Source of the DNA: Bombyx mori
Taxonomy: Eukaryota > Arthropoda > Insecta > Lepidoptera > Bombycidae
Assembly: GCF_030269925.1 (NCBI RefSeq)
Contig: NC_085130.1
Span: 4,848,501 to 4,912,500 of the forward strand
Length of the DNA stretch: 64,000 nt
Direction: 5' to 3'
Shown: piece by piece, positions 1 to 10,885 of the stretch
Layout: each line of letters starts with the position of its first letter
How positions within the stretch are numbered: position 1 is the first letter of the stretch
Position numbers and translations under genes: made by a program
The notes under the pieces: generated by a model
Database searches by the model: none
What the model was told of the DNA's origin: nothing
Seen by the model: only the letters and a program-made list of their open reading frames with translations

Positions 1-339
1 GCCTTACTTACACTTTGATAGCGAATTTGTTTCTTGGAAAGAACCCAAAAACTTCATTCAAAATTAACAAAACTAAAAATGAACTGATGAAACACGATTG
101 AGTGATGGATGATATTAAAACGACCTTAAACAAGATTAATACCTCGGATGTAGTTGATAATTGTTATTGGTAATTAAACTAACATAACTATAGATTGTCA
201 AAACATTCAACAGGGTGTCCCAATACTGAACTATAGCCTGGCATCTACTACCGAGAGGCTAAGTTATACCAGATCTTTAAATAGTAAAAGAAACTTCCAT
301 GTCAGTCTTTTTAAACTATAATATACACATATATACCGA

Positions 340-625
340 AGCCATCGATGTGCACAGCGGATTAGTAAGCTGAAGTGGCAATGGGCTGGCCATATTAGTT
401 GGACAACCGATAGCCGTTGGAGTAAACCTGGTTTTGAGTAGAGACCGCGAATTGGCACCGTAGAGGACACTTTCAGACTCCGTAGAGTGACAATCTATGC
501 AGGGTAGCTGGTAAGAACTGGATGAGAAAAATCGAGGATCAGCGGCGTTGTCAGTAGCAATTGCAATTGGAGAGGTCTGTGCCCAGCAATGGACTGCTAT
601 AGACTGATGATGATGATGGTGATAT
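340..625 (+). mobile_element. 3' end of an RTE/CR1-like LINE
   Basis: The + strand reads as a decayed C-terminus of a non-LTR retrotransposon polyprotein (KLKWQWAGHIS..., then RPRIG..., ending near a CAQQWTAID-like motif). It is followed by a GATGATGATG microsatellite-like tail, as many lepidopteran LINE 3' ends have. Stops and frame changes show it is dead. The same C-terminal motif recurs at 31610-31830. It is 5'-truncated, with no RT core. The exact clade is uncertain. Confidence 0.65.
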
Positions 626-1455
626 TTTTAATTGCAAATCAATTAATTTAATTACAATGCAAGGGTGTAACTTGGTCGCATTTTTAGGTACTGTAATCAT
701 GAATGTCACAAGTTTGACATTTCTGTTATACAACCCATCATCTTTTGTTCGTTACACATAATGGAGACGACAATATTTTTGTACAAGAGAGTTTTAGGTT
801 TCGTATTTATAAAATGAAGTCCATCTGCAAAAAAAAAAAAGAGGTATAACAATTTTAATGGCAACGAAAGTGGCAAAGATCGCACAATTTTGAAATATTA
901 ACTTAATTAATTATCTTTTAAAATATCTTGCAACTGAAACAAATTACAACATTTTGTTACTTATTTTCAAAAATGGAGCGACACAGCTTATTTGTTTATT
1001 TTATTAAGTTACCAATGTTTATTGCGTCGATTTCTGATTATGATAAATACCACTGCTATTCTAGATTACGTCTGCACTGTAACTAATCACTGCAAATTTG
1101 TGAAATATGTGACCGCAGTACTCTAAAAGTGTAGATTTTCAATTTTTTTTAAATGACTATCCTTTAACTAATTGTCGTTGAATTTTTTTGGCATTTTTTC
1201 GAGAGCTGGTATAAATTAACCTCTCGCCTGGTACAAAGGCTATCTTTGAGTGTTTTGACATTTTGTCAATATAATATGTCAATGTCTATACATACATATA
1301 AATGAGCTTGACTTTCCAACTCAAAGAATAGAAAAAAACGTTCACTTATATCTAACATAAACATTTAACGCATAAAACAAGCCATCACTATTCCAAAATC
1401 AAAAATCAAATTATAAATTTACATTTTTACGTGTCTCACGCGATAAGACGTGAAT
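626..1455. other. AT-rich intergenic stretch
   Basis: No gene or recognisable repeat seen. There is an A-run near 829-840. Short ORFs here have no coding character. Confidence 0.5.
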
Positions 1456-1459
1456 TTTC

Positions 1460-1672
1460 TTAACACGTACAATGCTCTTGTGGATTGTACAGAACCGGTT
1501 TAGTTTGAAATTGGGCGTCTTCACTATCACAGCCCGTCTGGGCAGTTAACGGGTTCACTTGCAATAATTCTCTTGGTGCATGGTACAATCGATAAGTAGA
1601 ATGATGTTTAATAACATTAATAAAGAAATTCAATATGGCAAATTGAGTTTTTTCTTTGAAAATATTTGTCAA
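1460..1672 (-). CDS. unrecognised 70-codon ORF, possible exon
   Basis: A minus-strand ORF of 70 codons. Its second half (YHAPRELLQVNPLTAQ...) has a balanced composition unlike the surrounding AT-rich noise and ends in a Cys-rich EHCTC before the stop. No family is recognised, no strong splice acceptor is obvious, and no adjacent exon is seen. It could be a terminal exon, a repeat fragment or chance. No function is proposed. Confidence 0.15.
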   Translation of the reverse strand: MTNIFKEKTQFAILNFFINVIKHHSTYRLYHAPRELLQVNPLTAQTGCDSEDAQFQTKPVLYNPQEHCTC

Positions 1673-1737
1673 AGAGGCTAAGCTGAGTTACTTAGTTAGT
1701 ACCTTAGCTAGTACCTTGTTATTTTTTTTTTCAGTAC

Positions 1738-1925
1738 TTATTCGCTGGTAGAGCCTATTCCTGTTTCACACGGACTGGTAAGTGAGCTCACGGACTCAAC
1801 CTGAAAGAATTTTCTATCACTAGCCCCAGCCAAAGCAATGCTTCGCAGAATTTACCATCGGATCTGAATCGTGACCCTCTGAGAAGATCCAATGAGAAAC
1901 TCAGTGGGCTGTGTCTATGGGTCAG
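1738..1925 (+). repeat. repeat A copy
   Basis: Repeat A is my name for an interspersed family present at least seven times in the window. Its core contains GTGAGCTCACGG, CTAGC...AGCA(A/G)TGCTTCGCAGAATCTACC, GATCGG..., and AAACTCAGTGGGCTGTGTCTATGGG. This copy carries the core only, diverged, with no coding capacity. It may be the 3' part of a larger element. The family name is unknown to me. Confidence 0.6.
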
Positions 1926-2135
1926 GTGGGTCAGTCTATATCATCGACCTTTAGCACGAAATTTAATTCCTCTCACAAGTGAGCAGTAGGCCAATGTCAC
2001 GTGAGCGGTAACTTAATAATACACTTAATTTAACTACTTTGTTCAACAGTATCGGACTCTGTTAATATCAATGCGCCTATCTAGCAATTATTGTACCAGC
2101 ATATAAAGCTGCTGGTTGAAACCATTTACTAGCTC

Positions 2136-2345
2136 TTTTTTTTATTGCTTAGATGGGTGGACGAGCTCACAGCCCACCTGGTGTTAAGTGGTTACTGGAG
2201 CCCATATACATCTACAACGTAAATGCGCCACCCACCTTGAGATATAAGTTCTAAGGTCTCAGTATAGTTACAACGGCTGCCCCACCCTTCAAACCGAAAC
2301 GCATTACTGCTTCACGGCAGAAGTAGGCAGGGTGATGGTACCTAA
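2136..2345 (-). mobile_element. Bm1: Bm1-type SINE, 5'-truncated
   Basis: Reads on the minus strand from the body to the poly(A) tail. On + it appears as a T-run, ATTGCTTAGATGGGTGGACG, then the CAAACCGAAACGCATTACTG block. It is truncated before the ACTGGTGGTAGG motif. The tRNA-like head is missing, as in most copies here. The ORF across it is an artefact. Confidence 0.85.
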
Positions 2346-2498
2346 GTAAAAAGGCTAGGTGGAAGAGATCGAAAGAAGATTTTCCACCGAGCAACGATCG
2401 ATTGTGATTTTTCACGAAGATGCCTTTTTTCAGTTGAGTATTGCGCAACATTCGCCACAGCTTATTAGTCAGATATGGCTTACGGAATTGCGAATAGA

Positions 2499-2998
2499 TC
2501 GAGTTTTTTTTTTTTTTTTTTATTGCCCTTGTAGGCAGACGAGCATACGGCCCACCTGATGGTGAGTGGTTACCGTTGCCCATGGACTTCAGCAATGCCA
2601 GGGGCAGAGCCAAGCCGCTGCCTACCGCTTAATACTCTCCACAAGCCTCGTTTGAAGAAGGACATGTCATAGCGCTCGGGAAACACCGTGGAGGGGAGCT
2701 CATTCCATAGCCGGATGGTACGTGGCAAAAAAGATCTCTTGAAATGCACTGTGGATGACCGCAGTGGCTCCAAGTAGTACGGATGAACTCTACTCCGATG
2801 GCGGGCGGTGCGATGGTAAAAACGAGATGCCGGTATCATCTCGAACAATTCCTCAGAGCACTCCCCATGGAACATACGGTATAAAATACAAAGAGAACCG
2901 AAGTCCCTCCACAGACCCAGAGGTTCCAAACGATCCGTGAGACTGGGATTATCGACAATTTTAAGTGGAAATTTTAAGTGGATTTCTTTCTCTTCCAA
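2499..2998 (-). mobile_element. CR1/jockey-like LINE 3' end with C-terminal ORF
   Basis: A minus-strand ORF of 142 codons (2570-2998) encodes the C-terminal tail of a non-LTR retrotransposon ORF2. Landmark motifs are FHGECSEELFEMIP, RFYHRTARHRSRVHPYYLEP and FLPRTIRLWNELPSTVFP. The 3' UTR ends in a poly(A) tract (T-run at 2504-2520 on +). There is no endonuclease or RT core, so this is a typical 5'-truncated insertion. The same tail recurs at 19970, 44282, 46430, 56740 and 58383, which supports one family. The open frame suggests this copy is comparatively young. Confidence 0.8.
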
Positions 2999-4105
2999 TA
3001 CAATTTTCGCTAAAGCTTATAAATCGCTTTTCGCTTGTAATTTACACCGCCATATAACTATATCCCGTAATATGCATACGGAATTGTGAACACACGGTAT
3101 AGTTACGAGTTAATAAGAAACTTATATCGTTGAACTTTGTTCTGTAGGAGCCGTTGTGTTAATTCCACGATCCACAGAATCTTTGCTTATGAGTTTGACG
3201 GTAGTCGAATTTTAAATTTTTTGGACGTTATTATCACTGCGATTTTGTCGTGAGAATTAAATTGATTTGGTCGAACCAACTGCTTGGGTCATAGTCTGTG
3301 GGTCTTCGCCAATTAATCTCCCATCAGCTGCCCGAGATTTTGTCCGTCTTTTCGATCACTGTGTGGTCACATTACAATAATATATCTAATTTAGATTAGT
3401 AAATCTGACTGGAAGATGTTTTCATTGGATAGTGAATAATTAAAACTAAAATTGAATCTCTGTACTATATAGGTATTCTTGGATCCATCTTTAAAATTTG
3501 GTCCTCAGTATATAATATAATAATAAGGTTTCTATTCTATGATAAGCTTAAGCTTTAGATATGTAGTAATAAGGATCTTCATCTTTATAGTGTTCATTCG
3601 ATTGAAATTTTTACGTTGCTAGGAACATCTATATAGAGCAAATATTTTTAGTGTTTTATATGAAAAGTGACCGGCTGCTTTGAACGCTCCTTTAGTTTTA
3701 CCGCTAATACGTTTAAGTGACTTTAAAAATATCGTATTTCAAAAATGAATTCATTGGTTTTACCGATAATTAATTAGTGAGCATTTTTTGGAGTCAAAAA
3801 CGATCTAACCGAAGTAATTAACGTTTGTAATCGCGTTATAGAGAGCTTGCAGTAAGTAACTAAAGCTGCATTTAACATTCGAGACAATTTCTCAGTCACA
3901 AAGGTTCTGCAAGATCGTTTTACCTTACGAGGCTCTTACCAGGATCCACGATTCTTAAACTGAGAATATAAAATATTAAAAAAAAAACTACCTACTTTTT
4001 TGATCTGATATGAAGGTGAGTGAATTTTTTTTTTTTTTAAATTTTTAATTTTTTTTTATATGTTTACATAAAGTTGCTTTGGCATTTAAGGTTCACTCTT
4101 AAAAT
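2999..4105. other. AT-rich intergenic stretch
   Basis: No gene seen. T- and A-runs lie at 3978-4060. Nothing here matches the other repeats in the window. Confidence 0.45.
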
Positions 4106-4368
4106 ATAACTAGATCATGACCGAGCTTTGCTCAGTTTGTTTTTTGATAACGCCATCATGATTAGTTGCCCTCAATTAAGAAAAATAGTATTATTATTCG
4201 CCAATAGATGTCAGGAAGAGTTGTTTATTGAAAACACGAATAAAACAACATTTTCTGAAAATAAATCGTAGCTAGATCGATTTATCGCTCCCGAAATTCC
4301 CTGTATACTAAATTTTATGAAAATCGTTGGAGCCGTTTCCGAGATACAAATTATAAATATATTAATAT
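4106..4368 (-). mobile_element. Helitron-like non-autonomous repeat
   Basis: Begins on + with AACTAGATCATGACCGAGC and ends with the conserved CGTTGGAGCCGTTTCCGAGA block before an AT-rich edge. A CTAG at one end and a GTTGGAGCCG/CCGAGAT motif are typical of abundant short lepidopteran repeats. No ORF. Assignment to Helitrons is by terminal sequence only. Confidence 0.45.
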
Positions 4369-4582
4369 ACTAGCGACCCGCCCTCGCTTCGCTTTGGAAA
4401 CATTAAAACATACATGAAACCAAAAAAATAAAAAATATTTTTTTTTTTTAAAAAGTAGCCTATGTTCATCAGGGACAATGTCGGCTTCTAATGGAAAAAG
4501 AATTTTTCAAATCGGTCCAGTAGTTTCGGAGCCTATTCGAAACAAACAAACAAACAAATCTTTCCTCTTTATAATATTAGTA
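4369..4582 (-). mobile_element. Helitron-like element, copy 1 of a tandem pair
   Basis: On the minus strand it runs from ACTAATATTATAAAGAGG at the 5' end, through CCGAAACTACTGGACCGATT, to GGGCGGGTCGCTAGT at the 3' end. Near the CTAG terminus, AGCGA and TCGCT can pair in a short hairpin. The same element is at 4593-4810 and at 12635-12850 on the other strand. It has no coding capacity. Confidence 0.6.
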
Positions 4583-4592
4583 TTATTAATAT

Positions 4593-4810
4593 ACTAGCGA
4601 CCCGCCCTCGCTTCGCTTCGGAAACATTAAAACACACATGAAACCAAAAAAATAAAATAATTTTTTTTTTAAAAAAAGTAGCCTATGTTCATCAGGGACA
4701 ATGTCGGCTTCTAATGGAAAAATAATTTTTCAAATCGGTCCAGTAGTTTCGGAGCCTATTCGAAACAAACAAACAAACAAATTTTTCCTCTTTATAATAT
4801 TAGTATAGAT
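4593..4810 (-). mobile_element. Helitron-like element, copy 2 of a tandem pair
   Basis: Nearly identical to 4369-4582 and in the same orientation, about 10 bp away. Differences are mostly in the A/T-run lengths. This close tandem arrangement points to local duplication or insertion next to an existing copy. Confidence 0.6.
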
Positions 4811-5519
4811 TAGTATAGACAAGAATTGCTCGTTTAAAGGTATATTATTATGATACAAGAACTATTTATTGAAATGCCAAATATACGTACAGCAATGAAG
4901 AATCAAACATATTTTCCCAATTGAATAACTGCCTGCTACTTTGAGTTAGCAAATCAATTAAATAGCTTTTGTAAAAAAAAGTGTATTTTTGAAATACGCA
5001 ATGGGTATGTAAAATAAGCTCTCTTGGCCCTTTATTACATTTAAAGTTCCCGCGCATAAGCTTCGATATAGTATTATCTATAGCTATGTTGTCGTGCATT
5101 CAAAAAGATAACTACATTCTTAAAAAAAATTGATTTAAAAAAAGGCTTAAATACTGAAGCAATAGCTTTGATGTTGCTTCTCTTTGCAGGTTCGAAAATA
5201 ATTAAAATAATTGTAAGTGTAGAAATAAGTTAATAAAATAAATAACTCTTTGCAGAGCAACAACTTGTTTTTTCTATTTCATTAAAAAATTCATTACAAT
5301 AAATCTTTTTTTTAAATATTAAGATTACTTGTGTATACTTATAGATACTAAACATATAATAATATGCATGTTGCACTTATGTTGTCCACTTAAACATATA
5401 CTGCATAAGAAACATAAAATAACTTAATATATATCATGCCGTTTTTATTTGTTTATTATTTAATTAAATTATTAGTTGTACCAGCAAAGTGAGCACACTA
5501 ATTCAACACATCAGTGAAT
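4811..5519. other. AT-rich intergenic stretch
   Basis: No gene or repeat recognised. A short minus-strand ORF at 4866-5099 has no coding features that I can support. Confidence 0.45.
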
Positions 5520-5590
5520 CGACAGCGATGGTAAAGACTCACCATCAGCTAGGTCGTATGTCGACTGCTTAGAAAGGCCGCAAAAAAGTA
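5520..5590 (+). mobile_element. relic of the CR1/jockey-like LINE tail
   Basis: ACTCACCATCAGCTAGGTCG... followed by a CTGCTTAGAAAGGCCGC-like tail matches, in decayed form, the 3' UTR of the LINE family at 2499-2998. Very short and old. Confidence 0.4.
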
Positions 5591-5847
5591 ATTTATAAAC
5601 CTAAGCACCTATTGAGTATTCCGGAAAATTCATATTTTATGAATTAGCTGCACGTTACCACAAAAACTCTAAATAAAGTGTTGGAAACATCGCAAATAAT
5701 TTAATGGTAACAAAAAAAGCGATAATAAACTGTAAAAGCAAATTTTGATTAACTTAGCTATTTGCGATAATCAAAGAGTACAAAATACCACGGTGATTGT
5801 TAATTTGCAAAAAAAGCCACATCCAAGAACTGAGCGAACTTCCTTCG

Positions 5848-5949
5848 TTATTCAATGTGTTTGCAGTTGTCGTACGCTGCATTAATGTCGGCGAGAATTC
5901 TGTCTGCCTCCTTTGTACCCATCTTGTTTGAGCCTGGATTTAGTAATGT
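5848..5949 (-). CDS. candidate terminal exon, unrecognised protein
   Basis: On the minus strand a pyrimidine-rich TGATTGTTTTTAG acceptor at 5950-5951 is followed by 33 in-frame codons and a TAA at 5848-5850. The peptide begins TLLNPGSNKMGTKEAD and ends NAAYDNCKHIE, with ordinary coding composition and no match to any repeat in the window. If real it is the last exon (phase 0) of a host gene whose earlier exons lie at higher coordinates or outside the window. AATAAA signals on the minus strand lie near 5440-5460, about 400 bp downstream. I do not recognise the protein. It could also be chance, because acceptor-like AGs are common. Confidence 0.33.
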   Translation of the reverse strand, partial: TLLNPGSNKMGTKEADRILADINAAYDNCKHIE

Positions 5950-6005
5950 CTAAAAACAATCAGCGGAGTGCATTCAAATAGTATTAACACAACGCCACAA
6001 TACAC

Positions 6006-6417
6006 TGTTACGCGCTGGGGTTCGGGATAAATAAATGTTCCACCAAAGTACAACTAAAACTGTATTCAACACTTAGAACACTTAAAACACTCAGCAAACA
6101 CTTCAAAATTCTCAATTCACTTCTTCCGCTTCGCTTCAGGTGATCCGTTTCCTGTTTCGCTTCAGGTGATCCGTTTCCTGTTTCGCTTCGAGTCGTTCCG
6201 ATTACTAACTGACTGCATGCCATTTCTGCAACAGTTTTATAGTCGATACGATATCCGTAGAATCGTCGAGAATATTCCACAAAAGTCGAGTATTGTGTGT
6301 TTCCGCTATCTGACAATAGATGGCGTTGTACTTTTCGAGCGTTCTAGGTGCTACTAGATCCTTCGATATTCGTTCGGCTGTTTGGCGATAGATGGCGTTA
6401 CTCTTACATGCGTAACA
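6006..6417 (-). mobile_element. apparent solo LTR, 412 bp
   Basis: The ends are TGTTACGC...GCGTAACA, so it starts TG and ends CA with an 8-bp terminal inverted repeat, as LTRs do. Related copies lie at 45098-45455, 51168-51552 and (part only) 57414-57478. The copy at 51 kb shows a TATAAAAG box mid-element and an AATAAA-like segment near the 3' end, consistent with U3-R-U5. No internal gag-pol is attached. A 27-bp unit (CGCTTCAGGTGATCCGTTTC...) is duplicated at about 6128-6184. I could not see a clean target-site duplication. The LTR family is unidentified. Confidence 0.55.
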
Positions 6418-7648
6418 ATATTATACATTTTCTCGTTATTCATGGACCGAAATTTACTTAGAATCTTTAAATGTAATAATATAATAACGAAAAGGAGTGA
6501 CGAGCGACCTTGAATGATTTGAATCGATTAAAAGACTAAATCGAGTTTACATTAGTACTCACGCTGCTCGGCAGGCGCGAAAATCGATTCAAAGCTATTG
6601 AAAAATGTCTCGATTATCGAGTCAGCGATAGAGATAATTGTGGATAATTTTGCAATTTTAATCGGAGGACATGAATACCGTTGCCAGAATTCCATTGTAT
6701 ACCCCAAGATATAGGACCGAAGACTCAATTATTAAATGCGCAGCAAAATGGTACCTACCCGCACGCGGACCATATAACGTCCTTCCACCCTCCAAGCAAG
6801 CATTTTGTCGTCATCCACGACTCCGACATAAATAAAACGAGTCATATAGATATGGAATTGAAAGACCGAAATTAGTATCCTAGTAATCTACTAACTCTAC
6901 ACTAATCATTTTTGATCGTTGCAAGTTCGAACTGTATAAAAATCCTCCTACAGTATTCCCAACACAATGAAACCGTTTGCATGGTAAAATAGACTTAATA
7001 CCAATGTGATTAAGATTTCGATTTCACGTCGCGGCGTCAGAAGGGCTATAGTAATACTACACAATTAAATTACGGGTATAAATAAACACGGTTTACCCAG
7101 TTAGCTCGTCTTGGTTCTGGCTCAGCAAACAGTAACATATCAATTGGCATTGCGGCGCCGATCTTCCGCTAAGACCTGTAGAGCAACCCACTTTAGACTA
7201 ATCAGCTACTAATTTTATAGCATTACATTTACGGCTACATCTTCCGATATTTCTTAAAAGCATGCCGATTTTTAAGTGCCTTACTTAAGAAAATAAATAA
7301 AATGTTTTAATATTGCATAACGGTCTCCATTTCTCGATATCTGAAGCTAAACTACTAATTTTAATAATGCTTGTTATATAGAGTGATCCGACAAATATAC
7401 TACAAAGTATTTTCTTCAGTTTTTACCAGACATAAGCATAGTTAAAACTGATATAATGTAGTTCATTCGAAACAGAAATAATATAACGAAAATGAAAAAA
7501 ACGCAAGATCAAATCGTATTTTTTTTTTTTTTATTTAACTTTATTTCTTGTTTGATTTCCTATGTATTTCATATATCATCTTCATGGTGAAAGTACCGGT
7601 AAAGACCTAGTTAAATATTGCATAAGACATCGGGATATTTATATATCT
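6418..7648. other. AT-rich stretch without recognised genes
   Basis: A 64-codon + ORF at 6681-6875 and its frame-shifted neighbour have no recognised domain. A T-run lies at 7520-7532. Nothing else supported. Confidence 0.4.
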
Positions 7649-7956
7649 ATTTATCTATATACCTATATATAAATGAATTGCTGTTCGTTAGTCTCGCTAA
7701 AACTCGAGAACGGCTGGACCGATTTGGCTAATTTTGGTCTTGAATTATTCGCGGAAGTCCAGAGAAGGTTTAAAAGGTAGATAAATATGAAAATGCTCGA
7801 AATTAAATAAAAATTATTATTTTGTTTTTTCTTTAATGTGTCCCCCGTCGGACGGATTCCTTTTGTTTATTTTAAGTTTAATTTATTTTGTATAAAAAAG
7901 TTTAGGTCTTTTATTTCTCGATTGAGGCACTACGAAGTCTGCCGGGTCAGCTAGTT
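7649..7956 (+). mobile_element. Lep1-type Helitron-like element, full length
   Basis: Starts TCTATATA...AATGAATTGCTG, contains TCGTTAGTCTCGCTAAAACT, GAACGGCTGGACCGATTTGG and GTGTCCCCCGTCGGACGG, and ends GCCGGGTCAGCTAGT. A TC 5' end and CTAG 3' end without a target-site duplication fit Helitron rules. It is non-autonomous. Related copies are at 15374, 47444 and 50266. Confidence 0.65.
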
Positions 7957-9109
7957 TGTTTATAAAAATAAGCCTATAGTACCATTTCAAAACTCATACA
8001 TAAGACATCAAAATTACATTTAATTACAAAACAAACATCATAAAGAATTTAATAACATCGTTAAGATTAAATTACAAATTGAAACAAAAATTCTATAATA
8101 AATGCTATCGTTCGGATTTAACGTAAGTGAACATAATTAACGATTACAAATGTTATGGTACAACTTGATTTGCTTTCGTGTAGTGATTCCCTAACAACCT
8201 TGAGTGTACAGCGATCCTATTGGCCGAGAATAACAGGTGTATCTCTGACACCTACAGAATCATGTGGGTTCGAAAATACAGCATGTTCGAAAATGTCTCT
8301 AACTATCCATTCCCCCCTGGCCCGGTTCGCCCCTCCTTAGTTAACCTGCACTCCCCCAGGGGAGTCCATATTAACACCAGGCTTAGTGCGGACGTCCAGT
8401 CAACATGGGCCACTCAGCGCCAGTGAGTCCCGACCTCAAACCATCCTCCGTACCCGACCTCCGAGTAGAAGGATTACAGGAGACGCCACGCTCCCAGTCT
8501 AATCAGCCAAAAATTACACAAGATTAGGTATAGAAATAGAATTCTATTTAGTATATGAATCAGAGACTGATATAAATAAATATGTATGTCTAAAGATATG
8601 AATGTAAGATTGGTAAGAACGGAACGTATGAAAAGAGTGTGGAACGGAACGTTAAGGTGTGAGTGAGATGAAACGGAAAGAAAGAGAGAAGAGAATGACA
8701 GAGAAAAAGAAGATGGCGAAGAAGGTTAAAAAATGCAAGGCGTACCCAATAAAAGTGTTACTTAATTTTTAAATTATTATTATAACGGAAAATTTTTAAA
8801 TAGTGGATTCCACATGCATGAATAGATTTTAAGCTTTTTGCATCTCAACAAAATTTGCTTACTCATTTTTTGACCTGCCCAACATATTTTATTGTTTCCA
8901 CTTTCGAACACCCTTTAGCGAACTTTGAGAGAGCTTACTGTAAGTTAATCGAGTTTTATTATCGCGTGTACATGTGTAACGTATTCACGTTTTCATGGGA
9001 ACGGGAGCTTTTAGAGACTACTTTTTTATAGTTCAAGGATAACGTATGGCCTTATTTTAAATTATGATACACTTTTATATAACGCTGCCCATGACCTAAC
9101 AGATTGGAA
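7957..9109. other. unassigned stretch with a GC-richer patch
   Basis: Positions about 8205-8480 are GC-richer than their surroundings and open in two + frames (8155-8340 and 8220-8426), but neither product is recognised. It may be a fragment of an unlisted retroelement. A purine-rich run follows at about 8640-8740. Confidence 0.35.
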
Positions 9110-9348
9110 TTAATTGGTGACCGGAGCGCATAGACTTCAATAACGCAAATACTGGTGGTAGGACCTCTTGTGAGTCCGCACGGGTAGGTACCACCACCCT
9201 GCCTATTTCTGCCGTGAAGCAGTAATGCGTTTCGGTTGGAAGGGCGGGGTAGCCGTTGTAACTATACTGAGACCTTAGAACTTATATCTCAAGGTGGGTG
9301 GCGCATTTACGTTGTAGATTTCTATGGGCTCCAATAACTACTTAACGT
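9110..9348 (+). mobile_element. Bm1: Bm1-type SINE body
   Basis: The + body runs from ACTGGTGGTAGGACC at 9151 to the CTTAACG near 9348, with its tail lost. The preceding 40 bp (GGTGACCGGAGCGCATAGAC) resembles the same body in the opposite orientation, so the locus may be a head-to-head pair. Confidence 0.75.
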
Positions 9349-9420
9349 TGACATTGAAATAAAAATGACCAAGGCCATTCCAGTTTTTCTTAGAATTATA
9401 AGTAATTGCATCTGTGTTTT

Positions 9421-9805
9421 GGAACGAAGTTCCTTATGGGACGATGCGGAGGGGTACCCTAACCGGGGAAAAACGTCCGTAACGTAATATTTTTATTAGT
9501 AATGCACACAGTGTACGACTTAACTTTGTAATAACGTAAAAACTAGTAATGCACACAGTGTCCGACTTAACTTTGTATAACGTACAAAAAATAACATATT
9601 TTTTTATCATTCATTGACTACGATCTCCGAGCGTTCGTTTGCGCAATATATTAACTCTTATGCAAACAACCGTGAATAAAGTGTACCACAATAAGTTTGC
9701 ACGTTACCGAATGTCCGTGGGTTGTTGCGAAACCTCCAGTTTTATTTTCTTTATACCTCGAACAGAACTTAAAATTAATATTTTTATAATAAGGAACTTC
9801 GTTCC
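9421..9805. mobile_element. element bounded by a 16-bp inverted repeat
   Basis: GGAACGAAGTTCCTTA at 9421-9436 is repeated perfectly inverted at 9790-9805. The 13-bp core is itself an imperfect palindrome. The same terminal sequences, with matching inner flanks (GGGACGATGCGGAGGGGTACC side and CTTAAAATTAATATTTTTAT side), bound a second locus at 49326-49715. The interior holds a direct 47-bp duplication at 9497-9587. No transposase seen. The family is unknown. Confidence 0.5.
9497..9587. repeat. tandem duplication, period about 47 bp
   Basis: TAGTAATGCACACAGTGT starts at 9497 and again at 9544. The two units differ by one substitution and a small indel. Confidence 0.8.
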
Positions 9806-10885
9806 TATCCGGCGTCCCACGACACTACACATCTTTTTTTTATCCACAGAATAGATTAAAGGTTTTTAGGTCACCTGCACAAACAATGTTTAATTAATTA
9901 AAGACAGTGATAATGAAGAAGGCTACTGCTATAATTAAAGCTACTATTAAGACTATTAATGTACTAACCCGTCACAAAAAGCCCCGCCGTCAAATCGTAA
10001 TAAGTAATATTATATTCCAAAAATAGTTCTGAAGGTAGCAATTATAATAGATAAAACAATTAGTTACCAGTTATTACATTTTCAACCGTCCTTGGTTTTA
10101 TCGGTAAAACACCCTAAATACTAGTATCGAGTGAGGTGAATATGACCCGGTACTAAACACATACGTACATACATATTTTGTATCAGTAATTACATATACG
10201 TATAGTCAATAGATATAAATAAAGTTTAAAGTGTTTTAATTTTATTCTAGATCCCTCATGATATATGAATTTTTGTAGGTTTAAAGAAGCCTACAGGATG
10301 AGCTTGCCTTTATTGTATCTTATGAAATTTAGCCGCCGGACCCTTGGATATCATAGGGTGCTAGCCGCCACAAGTCTAGACTGATGATTGCTTCGCGACA
10401 CAAAAAGGCAACGTAGCTAGTTAGAAATTGTAATTCATTGGTTTATTACCAAAATAACGTTCCACCTCTACGACGAGCTCTTTAATTGTCTCTTACAACA
10501 ACGACGGGAACATGGCGAAGTTATTTTAGACTGATACCGCATAGTCCAGAGCGAGATATATGTAGAGCCAAATGTAGAGCTGGGTTATATTCGGTAGAGT
10601 ATGGGAATGTTTTAGACACTTTCCTTGACAAAGCTCGAACGTTCGGGGCGAGTGCAAAGTTTCTAAGTGCTCATACAAATTATATTAACAACTTCCTCCC
10701 TTTGTATCGGTTTTCGGTGATTTCTTTCGCGAGATATAGATGTGTTTTGTCAGTTTGCTACCATATTTATGAAGGTATTTTTATGTGTGCTTTTAATCTG
10801 GGCATAGAATAATATGACAGCTTTAGAACAGAAAATTCACTGATAGTAGAGCATAATGTAGAGCTCACATAGATTAAACTCATTT
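9806..10885. other. stretch without recognised features
   Basis: A 108-codon + ORF at 10486-10812 gives no recognised domain, and its composition is unremarkable. No repeat of the families listed here is seen. Confidence 0.4.

Noticed and set aside
2251..2613. 120-codon minus ORF
   Set aside because: It runs across a Bm1 SINE, unique DNA and the LINE UTR, so it is a composite of repeats.
8155..8426. Overlapping + ORFs as a gene
   Set aside because: No domain, no splice context, two frames equally open. More likely a GC-rich repeat fragment.
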